7,700 nt of DNA, from positions 1-7,700 of the forward strand of contig CAYWMQ010000038.1 of NCBI GenBank assembly GCA_964459635.1, read 5' to 3'. The position numbers and the translations under genes were made by a program. The DNA comes from CAYWMQ01 sp964459635. Its GTDB lineage: Bacteria; Patescibacteriota; Minisyncoccia; Phycocordibacterales; UBA12088. Of the stretch, positions 1 through 5,249 are shown one piece after another (the stretch's first letter is position 1; each line of letters opens with the position of its first letter). The notes below the pieces were generated by a model. It saw only the letters and a list, made by a program, of their open reading frames with translations. It did no database searches and was not told the origin of the DNA.

Positions 1-1108
1 GCGCGATACCTGTCGCATGCGGAGTACTCGGAACAAAGGGTGCTTCAGCCGGAGCCAAGGGTGTGGCACTCGGCGCGGCTACCGTGTCTGCAGTCAGAGC
101 TGCCTGCGCAGGTGTGTGTTGCGCCTCTTGCGCCGTCGGTGCTGTGCTTGTTTGTGGTGCGCTGTTTGTGGTGCTCGGGGAAGATACGGGTGGAGTGTTT
201 GCGGCCGGTAGTGTACTTGCTGCGTCGCGTGCGGGCAAAGTTTGTGCGGACCGGTCTTGGGTGCTCTGTGCCCCCTCAGCTATTTTTGCGAGGTCCGCAA
301 ATGTAGGTGCGGCACTTGGAGCCTCATGTATTTCACCGAGCGCATGTACATCCATGCCCGCGAGCTTTGCCTTCCGTTGTGCAGCGAGGCCTTGCACCGT
401 TGCGTCCTGCTGCGCGGTACGTGCAGCGGTGTGAAACGCAGGGTTCGTGCTTTCATGCAAGACGCGCTCGCGTAGCGCAGCAAGGTTCATGCCGCCCGCG
501 TTGGTGGGTAGAGGTGCGGACGCAGGGGCTTGCGCCGCGATCGGTGAAACGGGCGGTGTGCTTTGAGTGGCAGCGGCAGGCTCTGTGTGTGCAACAGGCG
601 CCGCATCGGTTACAGATGGAATGGTTGGGACGGGGGCGGCACTCCGCTCAGTTTGTGCGTTTTGCAGAGTGGGTGCAGCTGCAGCGGGTGTGCTCGGGGC
701 AGTGTTCCATGGAGAGGGGGGCACGGGCGCGGGCGCTTGTTTCGCGACAGGCTCAGACTTCGCGGTATCCGGGGGTGTGGGTGCAGGTGTTTCGCGCACA
801 TTCATGACCGCTAAGCCATCGCCCGGTTTCACACTCTCACGCGGCGGTGCAGTGGGCGTCCCTCCGGGTTGCAGCTCTTCAGTGCGCTTGTTCTTCATCA
901 GCATACGCTCCAAAAGGCCGGGTTTGTGTTCCACCACGTGTTCTTCCAGTACACGTACTCCCTCTTCAAGCGAAGGGGACGCATTGTCATTGCCGCCGTT
1001 GTCGGAAGTGGGAAAGGTGATGCCGCCTTTTTCGGACGCGTCTTCAGCATCCGCCGCCATATCTGAGAGTCGCACCGGCTTGGTGCGGAAAGGGTTGTCG
1101 TCTGCCAT
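1..1108 (-). CDS. Partial Ala/Pro/Thr-rich low-complexity protein (N-terminal 369 residues)
   Basis: An uninterrupted minus-strand frame runs from ATG at 1108-1106 to the window edge (369 codons, no stop), so the C-terminus is missing. I do not recognise the family. Residues 1-80 are mixed and charged, with a short helix-like stretch near 64-79 (LLERMLMKNKRTEE). From about 85 the chain is dominated by Ala, Pro, Thr, Ser and Gln, which suggests intrinsic disorder. Two islands look helical: 207-265 (starting MNLAALRERVL) and 269-282 (TFADLAKIAEGAQ). No signal peptide or membrane segment is visible, so the seen part is probably cytoplasmic; a membrane or folded domain could follow beyond the window. 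The gene lies downstream of pnp on the same strand, separated by a terminator-like hairpin, and has its own extended -10 box two bases before a leaderless-type start. The function is unknown. The long open frame with sensible coding composition makes it a real gene. Confidence 0.8.
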   Translation of the reverse strand, partial: MADDNPFRTKPVRLSDMAADAEDASEKGGITFPTSDNGGNDNASPSLEEGVRVLEEHVVEHKPGLLERMLMKNKRTEELQPGGTPTAPPRESVKPGDGLAVMNVRETPAPTPPDTAKSEPVAKQAPAPVPPSPWNTAPSTPAAAAPTLQNAQTERSAAPVPTIPSVTDAAPVAHTEPAAATQSTPPVSPIAAQAPASAPLPTNAGGMNLAALRERVLHESTNPAFHTAARTAQQDATVQGLAAQRKAKLAGMDVHALGEIHEAPSAAPTFADLAKIAEGAQSTQDRSAQTLPARDAASTLPAANTPPVSSPSTTNSAPQTSTAPTAQEAQHTPAQAALTADTVAAPSATPLAPAEAPFVPSTPHATGIA

Positions 1109-1116
1109 ATACCTAG

Positions 1117-1122
1117 AGTGTA
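1117..1122 (-). promoter_or_regulatory. Extended -10 box for the 1-1108 gene
   Basis: On the minus strand TACACT (1122-1117) is preceded by TGG, an extended -10 (TGN) element. Standard geometry puts the start site at about 1110, two bases before the ATG, so the mRNA would be essentially leaderless. No good -35 is visible because that space is occupied by the GC hairpin at 1127-1151. No convincing Shine-Dalgarno is present; only AGG sits close to the ATG. Confidence 0.45.
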
Positions 1123-1126
1123 CCAG

Positions 1127-1151
1127 AACGCGCGCCCGAGGGGCGCGCGTT
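1127..1151 (-). terminator. GC-rich hairpin after pnp, probable terminator
   Basis: A perfect 11-bp inverted repeat (aacgcgcgccc / gggcgcgcgtt) with a 3-base loop lies 26 bases past the pnp stop codon. The thymine tail is poor on both strands (TTCTGG on the minus strand), so it may terminate weakly or act mainly as a 3'-end stabiliser. It separates pnp from the downstream minus-strand gene. Confidence 0.55.
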
Positions 1152-1176
1152 TCGCTGCAGATGTGTGGATGTGCGC

Positions 1177-3315
1177 TTAGCGGCCCGGTGCGGAGCTTGG
1201 GGTGAGGCCTTTACGCGAGGCGAAGTCGGGGTCTACGCGCTTAATGGAAAGGTTGATGCGTCCTTTCTCATCTACCTCTTTCACCACCACTTTCACCACC
1301 TCACCTTCCTTGAGTGCGTCGCGCGGAGAGTTGATGCGGAAGGGTGCTATCTCCGACACGTGCACCATGCCCTCCGCGTTATTACCTATCCGTACGAATG
1401 CGCCAAAGTCGAGTATGCGTGACACCGGACCCTCGAAGACTTCCCCGGGCACGTACTCATGCACGAGCTCTTCGATCATGGCGATAGCCTTCTCCGCACT
1501 GCCATGGCGACCTGTCACGTAGATGAGGCCATCCTCTTCGATCGTGATGTCATCGCACCCGGCGTCTTCCTTGATGCCGTTTACTGTCTTGCCGCCCGAG
1601 CCGATCACGAGACCGATTTGATCCGGCTTCACGCGTGTCGTCAGTATCTTGGGTGCGAGTGGAGAGATGTCGGTGCGAGGTGTGGGTATCTCTTTCTCGA
1701 TAACGTCGAGGATGTGCTCGCGCGCTTTGCGTGCACCGGCGAGCGCTTCGACAAGAATATCGACCGACACGCCCGAGAGTTTTATATCCATCTGCACTGC
1801 GGTGACTCCCACGCGCGTGCCGGCGACCTTGAAGTCCATGTGGCCATGGTGATCCTCCGGTCCCTGTATGTCGGTGAGCACCTTGTACCCCTCCTCTGTC
1901 TGCATGAGACCCATTGCAATACCCGCTACCGGTCGCCGTATGGGCACACCTCCGTCCATGAGTGCGATGGTGCTCGCACATGTAGAGGCCATTGAGGTCG
2001 AACCGTTCGATGCCATACACTCGGAGACGAGTCGTATCGTATAGGGGAAGTCTTCCTTCGATGGCAGCACCTTCTCAACCGCTTTCTCTGCGAGTGCGCC
2101 GTGTCCTATCGCGCGCCTGTTCATGCCGCCCATGCGTCCGGTTTCACCTACTGAGTACGGAGGGAAGTTGTAGTGGTGCATGAAGCGCTTCTTCTCATCA
2201 CTGTGCTCAATGGTGTCGATGATCTGCGAGTCACCGGGGCCGCCGAGCGTGAGGGCTGTAAAGACGTGCGTGCCGCCACGGTAAAAGATACCCGAGCCGT
2301 GCAGCATAGGGGAGACACCGCCCGCTTGTGCAAAGAGTGGGCGCACCTCGTCGAGCCTGCGACCGTCTGCGCGCTTCCCTTCTCGGACCGCACCTCGCTG
2401 CATGCATGCGTCGAGCTCGTGCTCAAAGATCTTTTCCGCACGCTTGCTGTTTGCCTCCGGGTAGCGCTCCGCGACGAGCGCGAGCCACTCCTTCTGGAGC
2501 GCGTTTATTTTTTCGTAGCCGGGCTCGTTGGAGAATACGTACGCCTCAAGTTTGTTCGCAACAGCTTCCGCGAAGAGCGCATCAAGCTCCGGTGTCGGCT
2601 CGGGCGCGGCGACCGTGATCTTCGACTTGCCGATCTCGCCCATGATGGTCTTTTGCCACGCTTCGAGCTCGGCATGAATGGCAACCGCTTTTTTGAACGC
2701 GTCCGAAAGCTCCTCCTCGCTTGCTTCATCCGCACCGACTTCGATCATGTTGACCGATCCGTCCTTGCCGCATACGAGTACATCGTACAGGTAGTCTTCG
2801 TGATCGCGCTCAAGGTAGGTCGGGTTCACGATCATTTCGCCGTTCTTCTTTTTTCCGATGCGCACCGCGGAGACCGGGCCGGCCCACGGTATATCGGAAA
2901 CCCCAAGCGCGAGCGATGCCGCGAGCACCCCGAGCACGTCCGGGTCGTCTTCGTCTATCGACAAGATCGTAATGACCACTTGCACCTCATTGCGGAGGTT
3001 GTGGTCAAAGAGTGGGCGAATGGTACGGTCTACCACACGCCCCGAGAGCACCGCCTCTTCCGAAGGCCTACCCTCTCGTCGCATGAAGCGGCTGCCGAGT
3101 ATCTGGCCGGCCGCGTAGTACCGCTCTTCGTAGTCCACCATGAGGGGAAAATAATCTATGTCGTGCCGCTCCTTCGTACTCATGCAGGCAGTTGCAAGTA
3201 CGGTGGTCTTACCGTAGCGCAAGAGCACCGAGCCGTTCGCCTGCTCGGCAAGGTCGGTAAACTCGGCGGTAAGCTCTTTGCCGCCTACGATCGTCGCGTA
3301 TGTCTTTTTTTGCAT
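1177..3315 (-). CDS. pnp: Polyribonucleotide nucleotidyltransferase (PNPase)
   Basis: Phosphorolytic 3'-5' exoribonuclease of mRNA turnover that releases nucleoside diphosphates; in the family it works as a cytoplasmic homotrimer. The 712 residues give the full architecture: first RNase PH domain (about 12-145), linker and helical domain (about 210-310), second RNase PH domain (about 320-545), KH (about 555-618, GxxG as IGSGGK) and S1 (about 622-695). Visible motifs include FMRREGRP (77-84), HYNFPPYSVGETG (381-393), RRAIGHG, SNGSTSMAS (436-444) and PEDHHGHMDFK (486-496). The last matches the metal- and phosphate-handling residues of E. coli PNPase (Asp486, Asp492, Lys494), here D488, D494 and K496. 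The start MQKKTY fits the family. It has no Shine-Dalgarno but a leader of about 110 bases. It stops at TAA. It shares a strand with rpsO, its classical neighbour, but a NYN gene lies between them. Confidence 0.97.
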   Translation of the reverse strand: MQKKTYATIVGGKELTAEFTDLAEQANGSVLLRYGKTTVLATACMSTKERHDIDYFPLMVDYEERYYAAGQILGSRFMRREGRPSEEAVLSGRVVDRTIRPLFDHNLRNEVQVVITILSIDEDDPDVLGVLAASLALGVSDIPWAGPVSAVRIGKKKNGEMIVNPTYLERDHEDYLYDVLVCGKDGSVNMIEVGADEASEEELSDAFKKAVAIHAELEAWQKTIMGEIGKSKITVAAPEPTPELDALFAEAVANKLEAYVFSNEPGYEKINALQKEWLALVAERYPEANSKRAEKIFEHELDACMQRGAVREGKRADGRRLDEVRPLFAQAGGVSPMLHGSGIFYRGGTHVFTALTLGGPGDSQIIDTIEHSDEKKRFMHHYNFPPYSVGETGRMGGMNRRAIGHGALAEKAVEKVLPSKEDFPYTIRLVSECMASNGSTSMASTCASTIALMDGGVPIRRPVAGIAMGLMQTEEGYKVLTDIQGPEDHHGHMDFKVAGTRVGVTAVQMDIKLSGVSVDILVEALAGARKAREHILDVIEKEIPTPRTDISPLAPKILTTRVKPDQIGLVIGSGGKTVNGIKEDAGCDDITIEEDGLIYVTGRHGSAEKAIAMIEELVHEYVPGEVFEGPVSRILDFGAFVRIGNNAEGMVHVSEIAPFRINSPRDALKEGEVVKVVVKEVDEKGRINLSIKRVDPDFASRKGLTPSSAPGR

Positions 3316-3436
3316 GTGCGCGTGTAATGCGCGGGAACGGATTGAAGACCTGAAGCGGCGCGTACGGCAGGTGCCGCAGGTGCGCGTCAGAGCTCTCTAT
3401 CCGCCTCCGCGCGGTTAGTGATATGAAGCGAATATA
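3316..3436 (-). promoter_or_regulatory. pnp promoter and long 5' leader
   Basis: TATATT (3436-3431) preceded by TGC forms an extended -10 element. The -35 is weak (TTGCTT or a shifted version) and lies against the thymine tail of the upstream terminator. Predicted start is near 3424, giving a leader of about 109 bases with no Shine-Dalgarno next to the ATG. The leader contains GC-rich potential stems, for example CGGC-ACCT-GCCG nested within GCGC/GCGC around 3350-3385. In E. coli, pnp is autoregulated through a leader hairpin; similar control here is only inferred. Confidence 0.5.
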
Positions 3437-3455
3437 GCAGACAAGTGTGCAAAGC

Positions 3456-3482
3456 AAAAGGGCACGCCCATGCGCACCCTTT
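3456..3482 (-). terminator. Rho-independent terminator of the NYN gene
   Basis: On the minus strand an 11-bp stem (AAAGGGTGCGC / GCGTGCCCTTT, two G-U pairs, loop ATGG) ends in a run of four T. It lies 23 bases past the NYN stop codon. The tail and lower stem abut the pnp promoter, so the two genes appear to be separately transcribed. Confidence 0.7.
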
Positions 3483-3505
3483 GTTGCTACCTCGCGAAAG
3501 CCGAG

Positions 3506-4069
3506 TTACGCCAACCGCTTCACGCTACCCCACGAGCCGTTTCGCGAGCGCGTACCCGCACCGGTACCTAGGGTGTACTTCTTCGGGTCTTCGTCCATGT
3601 CTATAAAATCATCCGCCACTTCCTTGAGGCGGCCGGAGCTGGAGCGGCCGAAGGATATGACCTCCACCTGGCAGCCCCCTGTCGTCTTCAAGTACTCCAC
3701 GAGCGGCACAAAGTCACCATCTCCCGTCGCGAGCACCACAGCGTCAAGCTTCGGTGCCATTTTAATGGCGTCAATGGCCATGCCTACGTCCCAGTCCGCT
3801 TTTTTTGCGCCGCCATAGAATATCTGCAGATCTTTTGTCTTTGCTTCAATACCTATTTTGGCAAGTGCCTCAAAAAAGCCCTGCTCTTCGCCGCTCTCCG
3901 TGGTGACCACGTACGCTATCGCCCTCACCAGGGTCCGGTCTGAAAGCGCATCTTTGAGCACATTGGTGAAGTTCACCTTCGCTTGGTATAAGTTCTTTGC
4001 GCTATGGTAGAGATTTTGAGTATCAATAAAAATACCTACGCGCTGCGCTTGATGTTTTATTACAGCCAT
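3506..4069 (-). CDS. NYN-domain (LabA/DUF88-like) putative ribonuclease
   Basis: A 187-residue protein with a NYN/PIN-type nuclease fold. The acidic residues of the family are visible: FIDTQNL (D16), the DWDVGMAID stretch (D92, D94, D100) and LATGDGDF (D117, D119), the last being the characteristic LabA-family motif. NYN domains are metal-dependent RNA-processing or degrading enzymes; the substrate here is unknown. The fold ends near residue 155. The remaining tail (about 160-187) is short, rich in Ser/Gly/Arg and basic, and could contact RNA. The start at MAVIKHQ places the first beta-strand (VGIFID) at the usual position; no Shine-Dalgarno is seen. It stops at TAA. It sits between rpsO and pnp, which suggests a role in RNA turnover, but this is context only. 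Confidence 0.88.
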   Translation of the reverse strand: MAVIKHQAQRVGIFIDTQNLYHSAKNLYQAKVNFTNVLKDALSDRTLVRAIAYVVTTESGEEQGFFEALAKIGIEAKTKDLQIFYGGAKKADWDVGMAIDAIKMAPKLDAVVLATGDGDFVPLVEYLKTTGGCQVEVISFGRSSSGRLKEVADDFIDMDEDPKKYTLGTGAGTRSRNGSWGSVKRLA

Positions 4070-4117
4070 GAAAATGGGTGCCGGTCGGTCATACTGCCGC
4101 CAAGCACATGAAATAGT

Positions 4118-4141
4118 AAAAAGGCTACAATACAGTGTAGC
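4118..4141 (-). terminator. Probable rpsO terminator
   Basis: On the minus strand a 6-bp inverted repeat (GCTACA / TGTAGC, 6-base loop) is followed by C and five T, 28 bases past the rpsO stop codon. The short stem makes it a moderate terminator, so some readthrough into the NYN gene is possible. Confidence 0.55.
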
Positions 4142-4169
4142 ACTGACCGAGCATGGCGAAAGCGCCGAG

Positions 4170-4436
4170 CTACTTTTTAAGGTCGAGCTTCTTGAGGAGC
4201 GCGGAATATTTGCGCTTGTCCTTCGTCTCGAGGTATTTGAGGTGCGAGCGGCGGTCCGCCACCATGCTCAAAAGCCCACGGCGAGAGTGCAGATCCTTGG
4301 GGTGTTTCTTTAGGTGAGCGGCTAGCTCGTTTATTTGCTTCGTCAAAAGGCCAACCTGCACCTCCGGTGAGCCGGTGTCGGTGTCATGGCGGGCGGTTGC
4401 CTTGACTACGTTTTCTTTCTTTCGCTTGGTCAGCAT
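4170..4436 (-). CDS. rpsO: 30S ribosomal protein S15
   Basis: An 88-residue protein of the usual S15 length. Signature segments are visible: HDTDTGSPEVQVGLLTKQI (about 17-35), HLKKHPKDLHSRRGLLSMV (about 41-59) and the C-terminal DRRSHLKYLETKDKRKYSAL. S15 binds the central domain of 16S rRNA early in small-subunit assembly. The start ATG (4436-4434) has no Shine-Dalgarno, and a -10 box ends exactly six bases upstream, consistent with a leaderless mRNA. It stops at TAG. In many bacteria rpsO is followed directly by pnp; here a NYN gene is interposed. Confidence 0.97.
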   Translation of the reverse strand: MLTKRKKENVVKATARHDTDTGSPEVQVGLLTKQINELAAHLKKHPKDLHSRRGLLSMVADRRSHLKYLETKDKRKYSALLKKLDLKK

Positions 4437-4442
4437 ATAGCT

Positions 4443-4471
4443 ATCTTAGCACATATTGACAAAAAATGCAA
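4443..4471 (-). promoter_or_regulatory. rpsO promoter, leaderless geometry
   Basis: On the minus strand TTGCAT (4471-4466), a 17-base spacer and TAAGAT (4448-4443) preceded by TGC make a good extended -10 promoter. The -10 hexamer is followed by AGCTAT and then ATG, so the expected +1 falls on the A of the start codon (4436). Confidence 0.7.
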
Positions 4472-4648
4472 GTGTTTCATTGCAGTGCGAGAGCTATCGA
4501 AAAACCATTGCTTTTCGCCACTTTTCTCACTCTCGGGCTTCCGCTGGTTTGCGGCTGATTCGAGAGCATTTCCCGGACACGCCCCGGAGTACGAACGCGA
4601 GACCTTTCCATTTATCGAGGCGGATGAGATCGGCGGCTCAAAACCCGA

Positions 4649-4674
4649 GCAAAAAGGTCTTGCAAAAAGGTCTT
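4649..4674. repeat. Tandem 13-bp repeat (two perfect copies)
   Basis: Two adjacent identical copies of gcaaaaaggtctt (4649-4661 and 4662-4674). Each contains aaaggtct, the reverse complement of agaccttt at 4600-4607, so either copy could form the same 8-bp stem. This gives two alternative pairings in a transcript of the region. Confidence 0.75.
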
Positions 4675-4768
4675 GATAGACAGATGGCAGATAGAACGAG
4701 GGGCAGCTTCTGGCCGAAGGCTGCCCCGTGTTCTTCCCCGTCTGTGGGCTCGGGGAAGAATTGTCTAC

Positions 4769-4796
4769 ATAGTATACCATTCAGTTTACCTGTCAA
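4769..4796 (-). promoter_or_regulatory. Strong minus-strand promoter upstream of the structured RNA region
   Basis: A perfect -35 TTGACA (4796-4791), a 16-base spacer and TACTAT (4774-4769) form the best promoter in the window. An overlapping alternative -10, TATACT, would have a 14-base spacer. The predicted start is at 4762, immediately before the 10-bp hairpin. No coding gene begins close downstream. Confidence 0.65.
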
Positions 4797-4916
4797 GCTT
4801 GCTAGGCGCACTTCCATGTGGCACAAGCTGGTACTCTGCCTGTGCCGCTTTGGGGTATAGCGGATTTTGACGTATCCACACTCTTGTAGTACCGTATGTT
4901 TGCCCCGTGGGGCCGA
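4797..4916 (+). other. Gene-free spacer with hairpins and weak promoter before the lipoprotein
   Basis: It holds a 6-bp inverted repeat (ggcaca 4820-4825 / tgtgcc 4841-4846, 15-base loop). It also holds a weak plus-strand promoter candidate: TTGACG (4867-4872), 17 bases, TACCGT (4890-4895). The small palindrome gcccc-gt-ggggc lies at 4902-4913. No frame looks coding. Confidence 0.4.
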
Positions 4917-4958
4917 CTTTCTTTTCCCGGCCTTGCGGGGCTCTGTGGGAAAGGAAAG
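4917..4958 (+). promoter_or_regulatory. 12-bp hairpin sequestering the lipoprotein Shine-Dalgarno
   Basis: ctttcttttccc (4917-4928) pairs with gggaaaggaaag (4947-4958), giving 12 base pairs with one U-G wobble around an 18-base loop. The 3' arm contains AGGA (4952-4955), six bases before the ATG at 4962, so the folded form hides the ribosome-binding site. The upstream gccccg (4902-4907) is complementary to cggggc (4936-4941) in the loop, which gives an alternative fold. The arrangement resembles a translational switch or thermosensor; the stimulus is unknown. Confidence 0.6.
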
Positions 4959-4961
4959 CAA

Positions 4962-5153
4962 ATGAGAAAGCGTGCACGAAGAAACATAGCCGCTGTGGTG
5001 GTGTTTAGCGCAGCTCTGGCCGGCTGCGCGGGCACAGTTTCACCCGAGCGGTACACTTATGGCGGTGAGCCCGTCGGATACTATGAGGTGCCGTGGCGAC
5101 CCTTGCCACTCACCTTCACGTGGCCGGATGTACCGGCCCAGTATAGAATCTAG
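4962..5153 (+). CDS. Small putative lipoprotein, 63 residues
   Basis: The protein starts MRKRARRN, a strongly basic n-region, followed by the hydrophobic stretch IAAVVVFSAALAG and a lipobox LAGC with Cys22. This is a classical lipoprotein signal peptide, expected to give a lipidated mature chain of only 42 residues anchored to the outer face of the membrane. The mature part is rich in Tyr, Pro and Trp (RYTYGGEPVGYYEVPWRP at 30-47) and resembles no family I know. An in-frame ATG at 4896 was rejected as start because 4962 has a Shine-Dalgarno AGGA six bases upstream and gives a clean signal peptide. The Shine-Dalgarno sits in a stable hairpin. The gene stops at TAG and is followed by a strong terminator, so it looks like a single-gene unit. 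Confidence 0.75.
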   Translation: MRKRARRNIAAVVVFSAALAGCAGTVSPERYTYGGEPVGYYEVPWRPLPLTFTWPDVPAQYRI

Positions 5154-5169
5154 GCGAGCGTCTGCCTAC

Positions 5170-5197
5170 CCCGCCGGAGCGATCCGGCGGGTTTTTT
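5170..5197 (+). terminator. Rho-independent terminator of the lipoprotein gene
   Basis: A perfect 9-bp stem (cccgccgga / tccggcggg) closed by a GCGA tetraloop is followed by six T. It lies 16 bases past the lipoprotein stop codon, oriented for plus-strand transcription. Confidence 0.9.
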
Positions 5198-5214
5198 GTG
5201 CCCCAACAACGAGT

Positions 5215-5243
5215 TTGGGTGTCGGTGCTGATTGTGCGACACT
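5215..5243 (+). promoter_or_regulatory. Weak candidate promoter for xer
   Basis: TTGGGT (5215-5220), a 17-base spacer and GACACT (5238-5243) preceded by TGC. The -10 is poor, keeping only the A at position 2, the A at position 4 and the final T. Its placement, six bases before the ATG at 5250, matches the leaderless geometry of rpsO and xth. Confidence 0.35.
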
Positions 5244-5249
5244 GTATGT

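Larger units (their letters stand above)
4437..4762 (-). ncRNA. Candidate structured RNA or long rpsO leader
   Basis: No reading frame here resembles a protein, yet a strong minus-strand promoter (4796-4769) points into it with a predicted start at 4762. The RNA would begin with a perfect 10-bp hairpin (4760-4751 with 4740-4731, loop of 10). Next comes an 8-bp GC hairpin (4727-4720 with 4707-4700), extended by TTC/GAA around a G bulge. A tandem 13-base repeat follows, each copy of which can pair with 4607-4600. A weak 6-bp stem (CGAAAA / TTTTCG) lies near 4500-4520. I found no tRNA, RNase P, SRP or tmRNA signature. The 3' end is undefined; the RNA may terminate internally or read into rpsO. 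Confidence 0.4.

Noticed and set aside
567..1205. 212-codon plus-strand frame and other plus frames at 17-814
   Set aside because: They are shadows of the Ala/Pro/Thr-rich minus-strand gene. That gene is open over the whole stretch, shares the strand of pnp and has its own -10 box.
2173..3327. 384-codon open frame on the plus strand
   Set aside because: It lies entirely antisense to pnp, whose protein shows every PNPase domain; the plus-strand product has no recognisable features.
4456..4484. Perfect TTGACA on the plus strand at 4456-4461
   Set aside because: No acceptable -10 lies 15-19 bases downstream, and the bases are largely accounted for by the minus-strand rpsO promoter region.
4550..4660. 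tRNA-like fragments (TTCGA-type and GGGTTTTGAGCC segments)
   Set aside because: The flanking bases do not pair as a T arm on either strand, and no cloverleaf could be assembled.
4430..4780. 116-codon minus-strand frame upstream of rpsO
   Set aside because: Its ATG lies upstream of the predicted transcription start, it runs across the rpsO promoter and start codon, and its composition does not look coding.
4896..4961. Upstream in-frame ATG for the lipoprotein
   Set aside because: It would place a hairpin-forming GC-rich stretch in the protein ahead of the signal peptide; the ATG at 4962 has a Shine-Dalgarno and gives a clean lipoprotein signal.
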